A stretch of DNA of 41,341 nt, from the NCBI GenBank assembly GCA_025458035.1, contig JALOTH010000020.1, forward strand, positions 1 through 41,341, read 5' to 3'. Positions 9,168 through 19,361 of the stretch are shown here, piece by piece; within the stretch, counting starts at the first letter, position 1; every line of letters starts with the position of its first letter. The DNA is from Rhodospirillales bacterium. Lineage in GTDB: Bacteria > Pseudomonadota > Alphaproteobacteria > Rhodospirillales > Defluviicoccaceae. The notes below the pieces were generated by a model that worked only from the letters and a program-made list of their open reading frames with translations, was not told where the DNA came from and searched no databases. The translations under genes and the position numbers were made by a program.

Positions 9168-10511
9168 GTGATCCAGAAAATCCTCATCGCCAACCGCGGC
9201 GAGATCGCCTTGCGCATCCTGCGTGCGTGCCGTGAGATGGGCATCCGTTCGGTTGCCGTGCACTCCACGGCTGACGCCGACGCCATGCACGTGCGCCTCG
9301 CCGACGAAACCGTCTGTATCGGCCCGCCGCCGGCACAGGAAAGCTACCTGAACCCCGTTGCCATCCTCACCGCAGCAACCATCAGCAACGCCGACGCCAT
9401 CCACCCGGGCTACGGCTTTCTGTCAGAGAATGCCGACTTTGCGGCGATGGTCGAAGAACACGGACTGACCTTCATCGGCCCGTCACCGGAGCACATCCGG
9501 CTGATGGGTGACAAGATCGCGGCGAAGCGGACGGTGCGCGAGGCCGGGATTCCCGTCGTTCCCGGTTCTGACGGGTCGATCGACAGCGAGGCGGATGCGC
9601 GCCGCATCGCCCGTGCCATCGGCTATCCGGTGCTGGTCAAGGCGGCTGCCGGCGGCGGCGGCCGCGGTATGAAGGTGGTCACCGACGATGGACAACTCGC
9701 CGAGGCCATTGCCACGGCGCGCGCCGAAGCGCTGGCGGCGTTCGGCAGCGGCGGCCTCTACGTCGAAAAGTACCTTGCACACCCCCGGCATATCGAAGTG
9801 CAGGTTCTCGCCGACCTGCACGGCAACGTCGTTCACCTCGGCGAGCGCGACTGTTCGCTGCAGCGCCGCCATCAGAAGGTGATCGAGGAGGCGCCGTCGC
9901 CGGTGCTGACGCCAGAGCAGCGGTCGAAGATCGGCGCGCTGGTCGTCCGCACCGCTTCGGCGCTCGGCTACCGCAGCGTGGGGACGTTCGAATTCCTCTA
10001 CGAAGACGGTGAATTCTACTTCATCGAGATGAACACCCGGCTGCAGGTGGAGCATCCGGTGACCGAGATGGTGTGCGGACTCGATATCGTTCGCGAGATG
10101 CTTCGCGTCGCCGAGGGCTCCGAACTCGGCTTCGAGCAGGAGGATGTCCGGTTCGTCGGCCATGCCATCGAGTGCCGGATCAACGCCGAAGATCCCGAGA
10201 CCTTTGCCCCTTCCCCCGGCACCATCGCCGAGTACCATGCGCCGGGCGGTCTCGGCGTGCGCATCGATTCGGCGCTCTACGCCGGCTACCGGGTCCCGCC
10301 GTTTTACGACAGCATGATCGCCAAGCTGATCGTCTCCGGCGCCGATCGCCGGGCCTGCCTCGCCCGCTTGCGACGAGCCCTCGCCGAGTACGTCATCAGC
10401 GGCATCAAGACGACGATTCCCCTGCATCAGCGCTTGATTGACATGCCGGAGTTCATCGACGGCCGATACGACGTCCACTGGCTTGAACGGGTCATGCGGG
10501 GTGAGCATTAG
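9168..10511 (+). CDS. accC: Biotin carboxylase subunit of acetyl-CoA carboxylase
   Basis: A 447-residue biotin carboxylase that uses ATP and bicarbonate to carboxylate the biotin on AccB. The N-terminal domain starts KILIANRGEIALRILRACRE. The ATP-grasp glycine loop is KAAAGGGGRGMKVV (about residues 159-172), and the catalytic region EFLYEDGEFYFIEMNTRLQV leads into VEHPVTEMV. Length is normal for AccC. The start is GTG 9168, where family homology begins. It is translationally linked to neighbours: 4 bases after accB, and its end overlaps the aat start by 11 bases. The carboxyltransferase genes accA and accD are not in the window. Confidence 0.96.
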   Translation: MIQKILIANRGEIALRILRACREMGIRSVAVHSTADADAMHVRLADETVCIGPPPAQESYLNPVAILTAATISNADAIHPGYGFLSENADFAAMVEEHGLTFIGPSPEHIRLMGDKIAAKRTVREAGIPVVPGSDGSIDSEADARRIARAIGYPVLVKAAAGGGGRGMKVVTDDGQLAEAIATARAEALAAFGSGGLYVEKYLAHPRHIEVQVLADLHGNVVHLGERDCSLQRRHQKVIEEAPSPVLTPEQRSKIGALVVRTASALGYRSVGTFEFLYEDGEFYFIEMNTRLQVEHPVTEMVCGLDIVREMLRVAEGSELGFEQEDVRFVGHAIECRINAEDPETFAPSPGTIAEYHAPGGLGVRIDSALYAGYRVPPFYDSMIAKLIVSGADRRACLARLRRALAEYVISGIKTTIPLHQRLIDMPEFIDGRYDVHWLERVMRGEH

Positions 10512-11190
10512 GGTCTTTCGCGGCGAGCGGCGGCTGACGCCGGAGGTGATGATTCGCGCCTACTCCGTCGGCATCTTCCCGATGGCGGTTGCCCGCGACG
10601 ACCCGACGATCCAGTGGGTTGCGCCGATGATGCGCGGCATCCTGCCGCTGGACGGATTTCACGTGCCACGCCGGCTGCGGCGAACGGTGAGACAAGCGCC
10701 GTTCGAGGTGACCTTCGATACGGCCTTCGCGCAAACCATCGCCGCCTGCGCCGCGCCGCGCCCGCGTGAAAGCGAAACTTGGATTAACAGTGCGATACGC
10801 ACCGTATTTGAGGAATTGCATGATCGCAAGCTCGCTCACAGCGTCGAGTGCTGGCAACATGGCCGCCTTGTCGGCGGGCTCTATGGCCTCGCGTTGGGAG
10901 CGGCGTTCTTCGGTGAAAGCATGTTCTCCACCGTCACCGACGCCTCGAAGGTTGCCCTCGTCCATCTGGTGGCGCGGCTGCGGTACGGCGGCTTCCACCT
11001 GCTGGACGCGCAGTTCCTGACCGAGCACTTAACGCAGTTCGGGTGTGTCGAGGTGCCCGCCGCCGTCTATCAGACGATGCTCCGGCGCGCGGTGGCGGCT
11101 TCCGCCAGCTTTCATTCCTCGTTGCCCGACGGCGTTGCGGCCGGCGCGCTGTCGTCGGTGCTCAGACAGTCGATAACCCAGACATCGTAG
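10501..11190 (+). CDS. aat: Leucyl/phenylalanyl-tRNA-protein transferase
   Basis: A 229-residue Aat, which adds Leu or Phe to proteins with N-terminal Arg or Lys and so sends them to ClpS-ClpAP degradation. Seen are LTPEVMIRAYSVGIFPMA near the N-terminus, the core SVECWQHGRLVGGLYGLALG and AAFFGESMFSTVTDASKVAL, and FHLLDAQFLTEHLTQFG. GTG 10501 is chosen since it gives the usual short N-terminal extension; it overlaps the accC stop by 11 bases, suggesting translational coupling. The last 79 bases overlap the 3' end of the opposing DUF2155 gene, so the two transcripts converge here with no separate terminator visible. Confidence 0.93.
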   Translation: MSIRVFRGERRLTPEVMIRAYSVGIFPMAVARDDPTIQWVAPMMRGILPLDGFHVPRRLRRTVRQAPFEVTFDTAFAQTIAACAAPRPRESETWINSAIRTVFEELHDRKLAHSVECWQHGRLVGGLYGLALGAAFFGESMFSTVTDASKVALVHLVARLRYGGFHLLDAQFLTEHLTQFGCVEVPAAVYQTMLRRAVAASASFHSSLPDGVAAGALSSVLRQSITQTS

Positions 11191-11522
11191 ATGGGATGTT
11201 CCATCGCCGACAGGCTGGGGGTGGAAGCAAACATCCAGCCGCTGAATACCGGCTGGCGAGCCTCGCCCACCCTGCCCTCGGTGATTTCGAGAAAGGCGGC
11301 CGACTCCGGCGTTTCTTCCGGCGGGCGCTTGTCGCAGGTGCGCACGATGATCGAGAGCGTCGCAAACTGCACGGGCTGATCAATGGGCGCCTCGATCGTC
11401 CGCACCCGCGCCGTGACCTTGTCGAGCACGCGAATGACGGCGATCGGCAAGGGGTCCGCCAGCGCCGGGAGCATGCCAAGGGCGAGCATGGCGGCGGCGC
11501 AGCCTGCGTAGCGCGACAACAC
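11112..11522 (-). CDS. DUF2155 domain periplasmic protein
   Basis: A 136-residue protein. Residues 1-22 form a signal peptide (hydrophobic AAAMLALGMLPALA, cleavage probably after ALA). The mature part has the DUF2155 pattern: TARVRTIEAPIDQPVQFATL, LSIIVRTCDKRPPEETPESA, FSGWMFASTPSLSAMEHPIY and VWVIDC. The two cysteines, in RTCDKRPPEE and VIDC, could form a disulfide. Function is unknown. The gene sits 3 bases behind an mlaD-type gene in a compact minus-strand group with a complex I accessory gene, an order recurrent in alphaproteobacteria, which suggests an envelope role. The 3' end overlaps aat. Confidence 0.88.
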   Translation of the reverse strand: MLSRYAGCAAAMLALGMLPALADPLPIAVIRVLDKVTARVRTIEAPIDQPVQFATLSIIVRTCDKRPPEETPESAAFLEITEGRVGEARQPVFSGWMFASTPSLSAMEHPIYDVWVIDCLSTDDSAPAATPSGNEE

Positions 11523-11525
11523 CGG

Positions 11526-11993
11526 TCAGGGTTCCGCCGCCACCCCCGGCCGGCCGGTGGCGAGGAAGATGATCTCGCCCACCTGATCCTCCAGTGAGCG
11601 GTACGGCCGGGTTTCGCGGATGCGGCCATCGGGCGGAATCGCCTCGCCATCCTTGCCGGGGATCAGGCGCACAAACTTGCCACCCAGAACGCCCTCGCTG
11701 CCGATGGTCGCGATGGTATCCGCAGGCAAGCGGATCCGGTTGTCGATGGTCATCACCACCAGCGCATCGAAACTTTGCGGATCGAGTCGTCGCTCGGCGA
11801 CGACCCCCACCTTGACACCGCCGATCTGAACGTCGCTGCCGGTCTGCAGTCCCCCCAGTTGCGAGAAGCCGGCGGTGACGCGGTAGCCCGGGGCGATACG
11901 GAGTTGCGTCGCGTTATAGGCAACCCAAAGGAACAGCGCCGCGATGACGAGGACGACCCCCCCGATGATGCTTTCGATGGCGTTGCGGCGCAT
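11526..11993 (-). CDS. MlaD family (MCE domain) lipid-transport protein, copy 1
   Basis: A 155-residue inner-membrane-anchored MCE protein. One N-terminal membrane segment (ESIIGGVVLVIAALFLWVAY, about residues 7-26) is followed by a single MCE domain: APGYRVTAGFSQLGGLQTGS, DVQIGGVKVGVV, and IGSEGVLGGKFVRLIPG. MlaD hexamers bind phospholipid in the Mla system, which moves lipids between inner and outer membranes. The start ATG overlaps the stop of the upstream second MCE gene by one base (TGATG), implying translational coupling. No mlaE, mlaF, mlaB or mlaC is nearby, so the ABC partner must be encoded elsewhere. Confidence 0.92.
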   Translation of the reverse strand: MRRNAIESIIGGVVLVIAALFLWVAYNATQLRIAPGYRVTAGFSQLGGLQTGSDVQIGGVKVGVVAERRLDPQSFDALVVMTIDNRIRLPADTIATIGSEGVLGGKFVRLIPGKDGEAIPPDGRIRETRPYRSLEDQVGEIIFLATGRPGVAAEP

Positions 11994-12529
11994 CAGCGAA
12001 GCCCCGGTCCGTCGGCCTCAGATGGCGGCGCCGCCGCCGCGCGCGCGCTGCGGCCTTCGCCGATGATCAGGTCGAGCAGATCGCTGACCATCAGCGGATC
12101 TTGCGTGTACTCAATGCGTCCGCCATCGGCGAGGACGACCGCATCGCCGCCCGGCTCGATGCGCAGGGACCTCGCGCCGAACAGTCCATCGGTCTCCACC
12201 GAGATGGAACTGTCGATCGGCAAGGTGACTTCCTGCGAAATGCCCATGGTCACGCGTACCCGGTAGTCGGCCGTCAAGTCCAGGCTGTCGACACGGCCGA
12301 TGGCGATGCCGCCGATCCGCACCGGGGCGCCCGCGGCAACCCCGTCCAACCGGTTGAAGGTGGCGGTGATCCGGTAGCCGCCATCGCCTCCCGCCCCCGG
12401 CCGATCGGCGCGCAACTGCATCAGGGCGATGGCGGCGAACAGGGCCGCCACCGCAGCCGCGCCGACGAAGATCTCCTTGGTGTCACGGGAAATCACGGTG
12501 CGAGTCCGGCTTATCAGTCGGGCGTCCAC
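11993..12529 (-). CDS. MlaD family (MCE domain) lipid-transport protein, copy 2
   Basis: A 178-residue second MCE protein. It has a cytoplasmic leader, one membrane segment (IFVGAAAVAALFAAIALMQL, about residues 20-39), and an MCE domain with ITATFNRLDGVAAGAPVRIG, GIAIGRVDSLDL and VETDGLFGARSLRIEPGG. The tail (MVSDLLDLIIGEGRSARAAA) is longer than in the neighbouring copy. The start is GTG 12529, which overlaps the NDUFA12 gene end by 16 bases; GTG 12496 is possible and would still keep the membrane segment. The two copies are clearly homologous but divergent, so this is an old duplication and may form a mixed complex. Confidence 0.9.
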   Translation of the reverse strand: MDARLISRTRTVISRDTKEIFVGAAAVAALFAAIALMQLRADRPGAGGDGGYRITATFNRLDGVAAGAPVRIGGIAIGRVDSLDLTADYRVRVTMGISQEVTLPIDSSISVETDGLFGARSLRIEPGGDAVVLADGGRIEYTQDPLMVSDLLDLIIGEGRSARAAAAPPSEADGPGLR

Positions 12530-12870
12530 GGTTCATAATCGCCGGTAGCCCGCGCTCGCTGGCCACCGCGCAGCTGGTGACCGGCCGGTCGATAGGCAAA
12601 GGGAGTGCCGGTGAGATTGGGAACGTGGTCTTTCTGCCACGGGCGCCTTTTGGCGATGCCATTGGTCAACGGCGAGGGGCTCAGGTGGTGCAGCCAGGCA
12701 TGCCACTCGGCCGGCACCTTGCTCGCTTCCACCTCGCCCTTGTAAACGACCCAACGGCGTTCGCGGCCATAGCGGGGTTGTTTCTTGCTGCGGTAATAGC
12801 GATTGCCGAAGGCGTCGGTGCCCACCAGTTCGCCGTACAGCCACGTGTAGATTCGCGTCCCGATCGTCAT
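12514..12870 (-). CDS. NADH:ubiquinone oxidoreductase subunit NDUFA12 family protein
   Basis: A 118-residue homologue of the mitochondrial complex I accessory subunit NDUFA12 (B17.2), which in alphaproteobacteria binds the peripheral arm near the Q module. The family pattern is clear: IYTWLYGELVGTDAFGNRYY, RERRWVVYKGEVEASKVPAE, and WHAWLHHLSPSPLTN. ATG 12870 is preferred over the GTG one codon upstream. No signal peptide or membrane segment is present, as expected. It leads a tightly packed group with the two MlaD genes and DUF2155. The nuo genes are not in the window. The 184-base gap to purC contains a long inverted repeat. Confidence 0.93.
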   Translation of the reverse strand: MTIGTRIYTWLYGELVGTDAFGNRYYRSKKQPRYGRERRWVVYKGEVEASKVPAEWHAWLHHLSPSPLTNGIAKRRPWQKDHVPNLTGTPFAYRPAGHQLRGGQRARATGDYEPWTPD

Positions 12871-12972
12871 CACCGCCGGCCTTTGGCTCCCGTTCTCTGC
12901 CGCTGGTCGATGCCCTGCGACCCCTTCGGCGCGTCCCGTCTTCGCATCTGCGGCACTATGGCAGCGGTGCCG

Positions 12973-13023
12973 GCCTTCGTCCAGCGGTCCGCCGACCGGC
13001 CGTCGGGTGCCTCCGACGAAGGC
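12973..13023. repeat. Long inverted repeat between purC and the NDUFA12 gene
   Basis: GCCTTCGTC (12973-12981) and GACGAAGGC (13015-13023) are perfect 9-base inverted arms around a 33-base GC-rich loop. No T run follows on either strand. It may stabilise the purC mRNA end or reduce read-through. Confidence 0.35.
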
Positions 13024-13054
13024 GGCGCCGGCAGGCGGGCCGTCGATCCCGCCA

Positions 13055-14038
13055 TCAGAAAAACCGCTTCAGACACCGGTGCAGGCGTTTGCGCACGGGG
13101 CTATCGGGTGATGGCGGCATAAACGTCTCGCCCGTCACCGTCTCATACAGTTCCACGTAGCGGGCGGCAAACTCAACGAGCGTCTGCGCCGGGATCTCCG
13201 GGATTGGCTGGCGGTAGGGATCACAACGGGCGGCGATCCAGCGGCGCAGAAAATCCTTGTCCAGCGTCTCCGGATCGTCGCCGGCGGCGAACCGCTCGCC
13301 GTAGCTGGCGGCGCGCCAGTAGCGGGAGGAATCGGGGGTGTGGATTTCGTCGGCGATCAGAATCCGCCCGTCGCTGTCGCGGCCAAACTCGTATTTGGTA
13401 TCAACAAGGATCAAGCCGCGCTCGGCGGCGATGGCGCGACCGCGGGCAAACAGGGCCATCGCCAGCGCGCTCACCTGATCCCAGTCGGCGGCGGTCATCA
13501 GCCCGCGGTCGATGATATCGCGAGGACCGATCGGCTCATCGTGAGCGCCCGCCGCCCCCTTCGTCGTCGGCGTCAGAATCGTCTCCGGCAGCTTCTCGTT
13601 GCGGGACAGGCCGTCGGGGAGCGTGAGTCCGTACATCCGCCGATCGCCCGCCGCATAGCGCGGCCAGATGGACGTCGCCGTGGTACCGGTGAGGTAATCG
13701 CGCACGACCACCTCCACCGGCAGCATGTCGAGCCGGCGGACCACCATCACATTGGGGTCGGGGACGTCGATCAGGTGGTTCGGCGCGACATCGGCCGTTG
13801 CCCTGAACCAGAACTGCGTCGTTGCCGTCAGCACCTGCCCCTTGAACGGCACCGCGGCCAGCACCTGGTCAAAGGCGCTTTGCCGGTCGGTGGCAACCAG
13901 CAGCCGCCGGCCATCGGGCAGGTCATAGGCATCGCGCACCTTGCCGCGCACCGGCGACGGCAAATCGTCGAATGCCGCATCGGTGATCACGTCGGACAGG
14001 CGGGCGGCGATCAGCGCCGACAGCTCAGGGCTTGGCAT
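13055..14038 (-). CDS. purC: Phosphoribosylaminoimidazole-succinocarboxamide synthase (SAICAR synthetase)
   Basis: A 327-residue PurC of the longer form, which joins CAIR and aspartate using ATP in purine synthesis. Visible motifs are [20 protein letters not shown] (start of the ATP site), [35 protein letters not shown], the substrate loop [24 protein letters not shown] and [14 protein letters not shown]. All catalytic blocks are present. It is longer than E. coli PurC (237 residues) and resembles the form of about 300 residues seen in yeast and several bacteria. It lies 40 bases after greA on the same strand and is probably in the same transcript. Confidence 0.95.
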   Translation of the reverse strand: MPSPELSALIAARLSDVITDAAFDDLPSPVRGKVRDAYDLPDGRRLLVATDRQSAFDQVLAAVPFKGQVLTATTQFWFRATADVAPNHLIDVPDPNVMVVRRLDMLPVEVVVRDYLTGTTATSIWPRYAAGDRRMYGLTLPDGLSRNEKLPETILTPTTKGAAGAHDEPIGPRDIIDRGLMTAADWDQVSALAMALFARGRAIAAERGLILVDTKYEFGRDSDGRILIADEIHTPDSSRYWRAASYGERFAAGDDPETLDKDFLRRWIAARCDPYRQPIPEIPAQTLVEFAARYVELYETVTGETFMPPSPDSPVRKRLHRCLKRFF

Positions 14039-14078
14039 CGTCTGAGGTTCAGCCCGTTGGGCGCTTTTCCCGGGCGCT

Positions 14079-14552
14079 TTACAGATAACTGATCTTGATG
14101 ATCTCGTAGGCGCGGTGACCGCGCGGGGTCGAAACCTCGACGATGTCGCCGAGGGTTTTGCCGATCAACGCTTTGCCGAGAGGGGAAGTCACCGACAGCA
14201 GGCCGGCGGATGCATTCGCCTCGTGGCTGCCGACGAGGCGGTAGGTGTTCTCCTCCTCCGTATCCTCGTCGGCCAGCGACACCGTTGCCCCGAAGCGCAC
14301 AATGTCGCCGGACATCCCTGTGGTATCGATGACCTGGGCGCGGCTGATGATGTCGTTGAGTTCAGCGATCCGCCCCTCGATGAAGCTTTGGCGTTCCTTG
14401 GCGGCATGGTACTCGGCGTTTTCCGAAAGGTCCCCGTGTTCCCGCGCCTCGGCGATGGCGCGGATTACCGCCGGACGCTCTTCGGCGCGCAAGCGCCGCA
14501 ACTCGTCTTCGAGTTGATCGAGGCCGCCCTGGGTCATGGGGATTTTTTCCAT
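14079..14552 (-). CDS. greA: Transcription elongation factor GreA
   Basis: A 157-residue GreA, which rescues backtracked RNA polymerase by stimulating transcript cleavage. The N-terminal coiled coil (about residues 12-75) carries the acidic tip in [20 protein letters not shown], where the conserved Asp and Glu sit. The C-terminal FKBP-like domain contains [24 protein letters not shown] and [15 protein letters not shown] 14552 gives the usual start MEKIPMT and has GGAGAG about 9 bases upstream; an ATG at 14567 is also in frame but less well placed. It follows carB by 105 bases and precedes purC by 40. Confidence 0.95.
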   Translation of the reverse strand: MEKIPMTQGGLDQLEDELRRLRAEERPAVIRAIAEAREHGDLSENAEYHAAKERQSFIEGRIAELNDIISRAQVIDTTGMSGDIVRFGATVSLADEDTEEENTYRLVGSHEANASAGLLSVTSPLGKALIGKTLGDIVEVSTPRGHRAYEIIKISYL

Positions 14553-14657
14553 TACCGTGCTCTCCATCAGATCCTTAAACGAGAACAGCCCAATGGCGAC
14601 GGCACCGGCGGTCCCGGCCGGCGCACCCGTCGGTCCTTCCAGAGGCGGGGCTGACAC

Positions 14658-17600
14658 CTAAAAAGGCTGCTGAAGATAAAGCTGTAATGGCTTTACATCA
14701 AGCCCGTCGCAAGCGCTGAGAGCCTCGATCGCGGCAACAGCCGCCTCCGCCCCAGCAATGGTCGTGTAGTGCGGCACGTTGGTGATCAGCGCAGACCGAC
14801 GGATGGAAAAGCTGTCCCGCATCGCTTGCGCGCCTTCCGTGGTATTTATGACCAACTGCACATCACCGTTGACGATGGCGTCTTCACAGTGCGGCCGTCC
14901 CTGCAAGACTTTGTTGATCCGTTTGACCTCGAGGCCGCGCGCCGCCAGATCGCGGGCGGTCCCGTCGGTCGCCAGCAAATCAAAGCCGCAGGCGACCAGC
15001 CGCGCGGCGAGACGCGCGGCGGCGTCCTTGTCGCGGTTCTTGACCGAGATGAAGACGGTGCCGCGAACCGGCAGTCTGATCCCCGCACCAAGCTGCGATT
15101 TGGCAAATGCCCGCTGGAAATCGCCCGCGATCCCCATGACTTCTCCGGTGGACTTCATTTCCGGCCCAAGGACGATGTCAACGCCGGGGAAGCGCGCGAA
15201 CGGGAACACCGCCTCCTTGACCGCGATGTGCTCGAGGCGCGGCCGCCGACCGAGCCCGAACGAAGACAGCGGTTCACCGGCCATCACCCGCGCCGCGATC
15301 TTGGCGATCGGCACGCCCGTTGCCTTGGCGACGAAGGGCACCGTGCGGCTGGCCCGCGGATTGACCTCGAGGACATAAATGACGTCGTTCTTGACCGCAA
15401 ACTGCACATTCATCAGACCAACCACGCCGAGCGCGCGGGCAAGGTGTGCCGTCTGCTGCTCCAACTCGGCGATGATGCCGTCGGCCAGCGAGTGCGGCGG
15501 CAGCGAGCAGGCGGAATCGCCCGAGTGCACCCCGGCCTCCTCGACGTGCTGCATGACGCCGGCAACGTAAACCTCCTCAGTGTCGGCCACCGCATCGACA
15601 TCCACCTCGATCGCCTCGTCGAGGTACTTGTCCAGCAGCAGCGGATGATCCGCAGACACCACCAGCTCGCGCGAGCCGCGGCGCGCCTCGAGGCTGAGCC
15701 GTTCGAAATACTCGGCCAGCGCCTCTTCGCCGTGGATGATGTCCATGGCGCGGCCGCCGAGGACGTAGGACGGTCGGACGACCAGCGGGTAGCCGATCTG
15801 CCTTGCCACCCGCAGCGCGCCATCAAGCGAGGTCGCGGTGCCGTTGGCCGGCTGGCGCAAGCCAAGGCGATGCAGCAGGTCCTGGAACCGGTGTCGGTCC
15901 TCGGCCAGATCGATCGCATCCGGCGAAGTTCCCAGGATCGGAATGCCCGCCTCCGCCAGAGGATGGGCCAGCTTGAGCGGCGTTTGTCCGCCAAGCTGAA
16001 CGATGACGCCCTTGAGCACACCGCGTGAAGCCTCGACCCGCAGCAGCTCGATCACGTCCTCGACGGTCAGCGGCTCGAAATAGAGGCGATCGGACGTGTC
16101 GTAGTCGGTCGAAACCGTCTCCGGGTTGCAGTTAACCATGATCGCCTCGAACCCCGCCTCCTTCAGGGCGTAGGCGGCATGCACGCAGCAGTAGTCGAAC
16201 TCGATCCCCTGCCCGATCCGGTTCGGACCGCCGCCGAGGATGACCACCTTCGCGCCGTCCGATGGCGCCGCTTCGCATTCGGCGGCCAAATCGGCTTGCG
16301 GCTCGTAGGTCGAATACATGTACGAGGTCGACGTGGGAAATTCGCCGGCGCAGGTATCGACGCGCTTGTAGACCGGGTGCACGCCGAGCAGGTGCCGATA
16401 GCGAGCAATGTCGGCGGGACGGGAATTGGTCAGCTCCGCCAGCCGCGCATCGGACATCCCGAGTGCTTTCAACCGCAGCAGTCCGGGCGCATCGCCCGGC
16501 AGGCCGTTCCGCCTGACCTCCTGTTCGGCATCAACGATGGATTTGATCTCTCTGAGAAACCAGCGATCGTAGCGGCAGGCTTGGTAGAGTTTTTCCATCG
16601 CGATGCCGGCACGAAGCGCTTGCGCGATGACCAGCACCCGGTCCGGCCGCGGCTGCGACGCCGCCGCCAGCACCTCGTCCGGCGTTGCCCCATCGAGCAC
16701 CTCGTTGAGGCCAGTGAGGCCGGTTTCCATGGAACGCAAGCCCTTCTGCAGCGATTCGGCAAAGCAGCGACCGATCGCCATCGCCTCCCCCACCGATTTC
16801 ATCGACGTGGTCAGGATCGGTTCGGCACCGGGGAACTTCTCGAAGGTGAAGCGGGGAATCTTGGTGACGACGTAGTCGATGGACGGCTCGAAGGACGCGG
16901 GCGTGGCGCCGGTGATGTCGTTTCGCAACTCATCGAGGCGGTAGCCAACCGCCAACTTCGCCGCCACCTTGGCGATCGGAAAGCCGGTCGCCTTCGACGC
17001 CAGCGCCGAGGAACGGGACACGCGGGGGTTCATCTCGATCACCACCATCCGCCCGTCGTCTGGGTTGATGGCGAACTGCACGTTGGACCCGCCGGTATCG
17101 ACGCCGATCTCGCGCAGGACCGCAATCGAGGCGTTGCGCATGATCTGGTATTCCTTGTCGGTCAGCGTCAGCGCCGGCGCGACGGTGATCGAGTCCCCCG
17201 TGTGCACGCCCATGGGATCGATGTTTTCGATCGAGCAGACGATGATGCAGTTATCCGCCTGATCGCGGACCACCTCCATCTCGTATTCCTTCCAGCCCAG
17301 CACCGATTCCTCGATCAGCACCTGGCGCGCCGGCGAGGCGGCAAGGCCGCCGGCGACGATCCGTTCAAACTCGAGTTGATTGTAGGCGATGCCGCCGCCG
17401 GTACCGCCCAGCGTGAACGACGGCCGGATAATCAGCGGCAATCCGATCTGGTGCAGCACCGCCCATGCCTCGTCGATGGACTTGACCGTCCGGCTTTTTG
17501 GACAGGCAAGGCCGATCCGGCTCATCGCGTCGCGAAACAGTTGACGATCTTCGGCCTTGGCGATGACGGCGGATTTGGCCCCGATCATCTCAACGTTCCA

Positions 17601-17930
17601 GCGGGCGAGGGCGCCGGACGCCTCCAGCTCCATCGCCACGTTCAGAGCCGTCTGCCCGCCCATCGTCGGCAGCAATGCGTCCGGCCGTTCCCGCTCGATG
17701 ATCTTCTCCACTGTCGGCGCGGTGATGGGCTCAACATAGGTGGCGTCGGCGGTTCCGGGGTCGGTCATGATCGTGGCCGGGTTGGAATTCACCAGGATGA
17801 CGCGGTAGCCCTCCTGGCGCAGCGCCTGGCAGGCTTGCGTGCCCGAGTAGTCGAACTCGCAGGCTTGGCCGATGACGATGGGACCGGCGCCGATGATCAG
17901 AATGGAATGGATGTCCGTGCGCCTCGGCAT
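14658..17930 (-). CDS. carB: Carbamoyl-phosphate synthase large subunit
   Basis: A 1090-residue CarB with the full two-halved architecture. The first half has [20 protein letters not shown] at the start and the ATP-grasp segment [20 protein letters not shown]. The second half repeats it with [20 protein letters not shown] and [20 protein letters not shown]. The C-terminal allosteric MGS domain includes [20 protein letters not shown]. It uses ammonia from CarA, bicarbonate and two ATP to make carbamoyl phosphate for arginine and pyrimidines. ATG 17930, preceded by GAGGA, is the family start; an open frame extends 103 codons upstream, but that part has no similarity. carA lies 97 bases upstream. 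Confidence 0.96.
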   Translation of the reverse strand: MPRRTDIHSILIIGAGPIVIGQACEFDYSGTQACQALRQEGYRVILVNSNPATIMTDPGTADATYVEPITAPTVEKIIERERPDALLPTMGGQTALNVAMELEASGALARWNVEMIGAKSAVIAKAEDRQLFRDAMSRIGLACPKSRTVKSIDEAWAVLHQIGLPLIIRPSFTLGGTGGGIAYNQLEFERIVAGGLAASPARQVLIEESVLGWKEYEMEVVRDQADNCIIVCSIENIDPMGVHTGDSITVAPALTLTDKEYQIMRNASIAVLREIGVDTGGSNVQFAINPDDGRMVVIEMNPRVSRSSALASKATGFPIAKVAAKLAVGYRLDELRNDITGATPASFEPSIDYVVTKIPRFTFEKFPGAEPILTTSMKSVGEAMAIGRCFAESLQKGLRSMETGLTGLNEVLDGATPDEVLAAASQPRPDRVLVIAQALRAGIAMEKLYQACRYDRWFLREIKSIVDAEQEVRRNGLPGDAPGLLRLKALGMSDARLAELTNSRPADIARYRHLLGVHPVYKRVDTCAGEFPTSTSYMYSTYEPQADLAAECEAAPSDGAKVVILGGGPNRIGQGIEFDYCCVHAAYALKEAGFEAIMVNCNPETVSTDYDTSDRLYFEPLTVEDVIELLRVEASRGVLKGVIVQLGGQTPLKLAHPLAEAGIPILGTSPDAIDLAEDRHRFQDLLHRLGLRQPANGTATSLDGALRVARQIGYPLVVRPSYVLGGRAMDIIHGEEALAEYFERLSLEARRGSRELVVSADHPLLLDKYLDEAIEVDVDAVADTEEVYVAGVMQHVEEAGVHSGDSACSLPPHSLADGIIAELEQQTAHLARALGVVGLMNVQFAVKNDVIYVLEVNPRASRTVPFVAKATGVPIAKIAARVMAGEPLSSFGLGRRPRLEHIAVKEAVFPFARFPGVDIVLGPEMKSTGEVMGIAGDFQRAFAKSQLGAGIRLPVRGTVFISVKNRDKDAAARLAARLVACGFDLLATDGTARDLAARGLEVKRINKVLQGRPHCEDAIVNGDVQLVINTTEGAQAMRDSFSIRRSALITNVPHYTTIAGAEAAVAAIEALSACDGLDVKPLQLYLQQPF

Positions 17931-18027
17931 GCTTCCTCGCCCCGCTATTTTGGCAGCGTCACTCGTCATCGAAGGCTTGGCCTGCCGATCCCGGCACCGC
18001 GGCCGCGGATGATGGCCGCGCCGGCAG

Positions 18028-19278
18028 TCAGCCGACGGCCGGAACCGCCGTCCTTTGCATGCTTTCGACAAACCGTTGAAACAGGTACTGGCTATCCTGC
18101 GGACCCGGCGATGCCTCCGGATGATACTGCACGGCGAACGCCGGCGCGCCATCCAATGCCAGCCCCTCGTTGGTGTCGTCAAACAGCGAGACGTGAGTCT
18201 CGACGACCCCAGGCGGCAACGACCGCCGGTCCACGGCAAACCCGTGGTTCTGACTGGTGATCTCGACCTGGCCGGTGAGCAGATTCTTCACCGGCTGGTT
18301 TGCCCCCCGGTGACCCATGTGCATCTTGTAGGTGGTTGCCCCGAGAGCCAGCGCGAGCATTTGATGGCCGAGGCAGATGCCGAAGAGCGGGAGGCGGCGG
18401 GCGAGAAGGCCGCGGATCATCGGCACCGCGTATTTGCCGGTCGCCGCCGGATCACCCGGTCCGTTCGACAGGAAAACCCCATCGGGAGCGTGGCGCAACA
18501 CCTCCTCGGCGGTTGCCGTCCCTGGCAGCACCGTTACCCGGCAATGATGCGCCGCCAGGCAACGCAGGATGTTGCGCTTTGCCCCGTAATCGATGGCAAC
18601 GACGTGATACCTGGGCCGCTCCAGTTGGCCGTAGCCGGGCCCCGGTGTCCAGGTTGTCTCATCCCAGGTGTAGGGCTGCCGGCACATGACTTCTCGTGCC
18701 AGATCCATGCCTTCCAAGCCTGGCCACTGCTCCGCCATAAAGCCGACCGCAAGGGCGTCGATCGCTTCACCGGGCGCGTGGATAAGCGCCCCCCGCGGCG
18801 CCCCGCGGTCGCGGATCCGGCGGGTCAGACGGCGGGTGTCGATGCCGGTGAGGGCAACGAGGTTGTTTGCAGACAGCCACTGATTCAGGTGACCGTTCGA
18901 TCGCCAGTTCGATGGCTCGCCGATGGGCGCGCGAAAGATCGCACCGCGCGCCGCCGGCGTCGTCGTCTCGACGTCCTCCCGGTTGACGCCGACGTTGCCG
19001 ATGTGCGGAAAGGTAAAGGTGATGATCTGCCCCGCATAGGACGGATCGGTGAGGATTTCCTGATAGCCGGTGGTGGAGGTGTTGAAGCACACTTCGCCAA
19101 TGGCGACGCCAACGGCGCCGGCGCCGATGCCCCAGAACACGGTGCCATCATCGAGCACCAGCGCCGCATTGCTGCCCGCCGGCTGCGCTGTCGGCCTTGC
19201 GAGCACGGCGCCACCGTCAGCCGCTTCCGTAACGCCCCCTTGGCTCGGGACGGCGTTGACGTTATCGGTCGATGTCAC
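18028..19278 (-). CDS. carA: Carbamoyl-phosphate synthase small (glutaminase) subunit
   Basis: A 416-residue CarA, which hydrolyses glutamine and channels ammonia to CarB. The N-terminal small-subunit domain contains [20 protein letters not shown]. The C-terminal class I amidotransferase has [11 protein letters not shown], the nucleophile cysteine in [16 protein letters not shown], and the His-Glu pair in [14 protein letters not shown] 19278 is selected because GGGAGG stands 9 bases before it; a GTG at 19320 would add 14 residues. There is a leader of about 35 residues before the conserved domain, mildly longer than usual. A candidate promoter lies at 19362-19390. Confidence 0.95.
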   Translation of the reverse strand: MTSTDNVNAVPSQGGVTEAADGGAVLARPTAQPAGSNAALVLDDGTVFWGIGAGAVGVAIGEVCFNTSTTGYQEILTDPSYAGQIITFTFPHIGNVGVNREDVETTTPAARGAIFRAPIGEPSNWRSNGHLNQWLSANNLVALTGIDTRRLTRRIRDRGAPRGALIHAPGEAIDALAVGFMAEQWPGLEGMDLAREVMCRQPYTWDETTWTPGPGYGQLERPRYHVVAIDYGAKRNILRCLAAHHCRVTVLPGTATAEEVLRHAPDGVFLSNGPGDPAATGKYAVPMIRGLLARRLPLFGICLGHQMLALALGATTYKMHMGHRGANQPVKNLLTGQVEITSQNHGFAVDRRSLPPGVVETHVSLFDDTNEGLALDGAPAFAVQYHPEASPGPQDSQYLFQRFVESMQRTAVPAVG

Positions 19279-19361
19279 GTATAGCGCCTCCCAGCGGCGG
19301 ATAGGCTCCCGAGAACGCACACGCGCCGACCATCCGGGTTAGGAAACCAAGAGCCTTGCGA

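Noticed and set aside
12870-13076. Possible 68-codon gene between purC and the NDUFA12 gene
   Set aside because: It overlaps the purC end, starts with GTG without a ribosome-binding site, and looks like random GC-rich sequence; the gap is better explained by the inverted repeat.
16179-18260. Long plus-strand open frame opposite carB and the end of carA
   Set aside because: It is antisense to CarB/CarA, has His/Arg/Asp-rich composition with no recognisable domain, and crosses a gene boundary.
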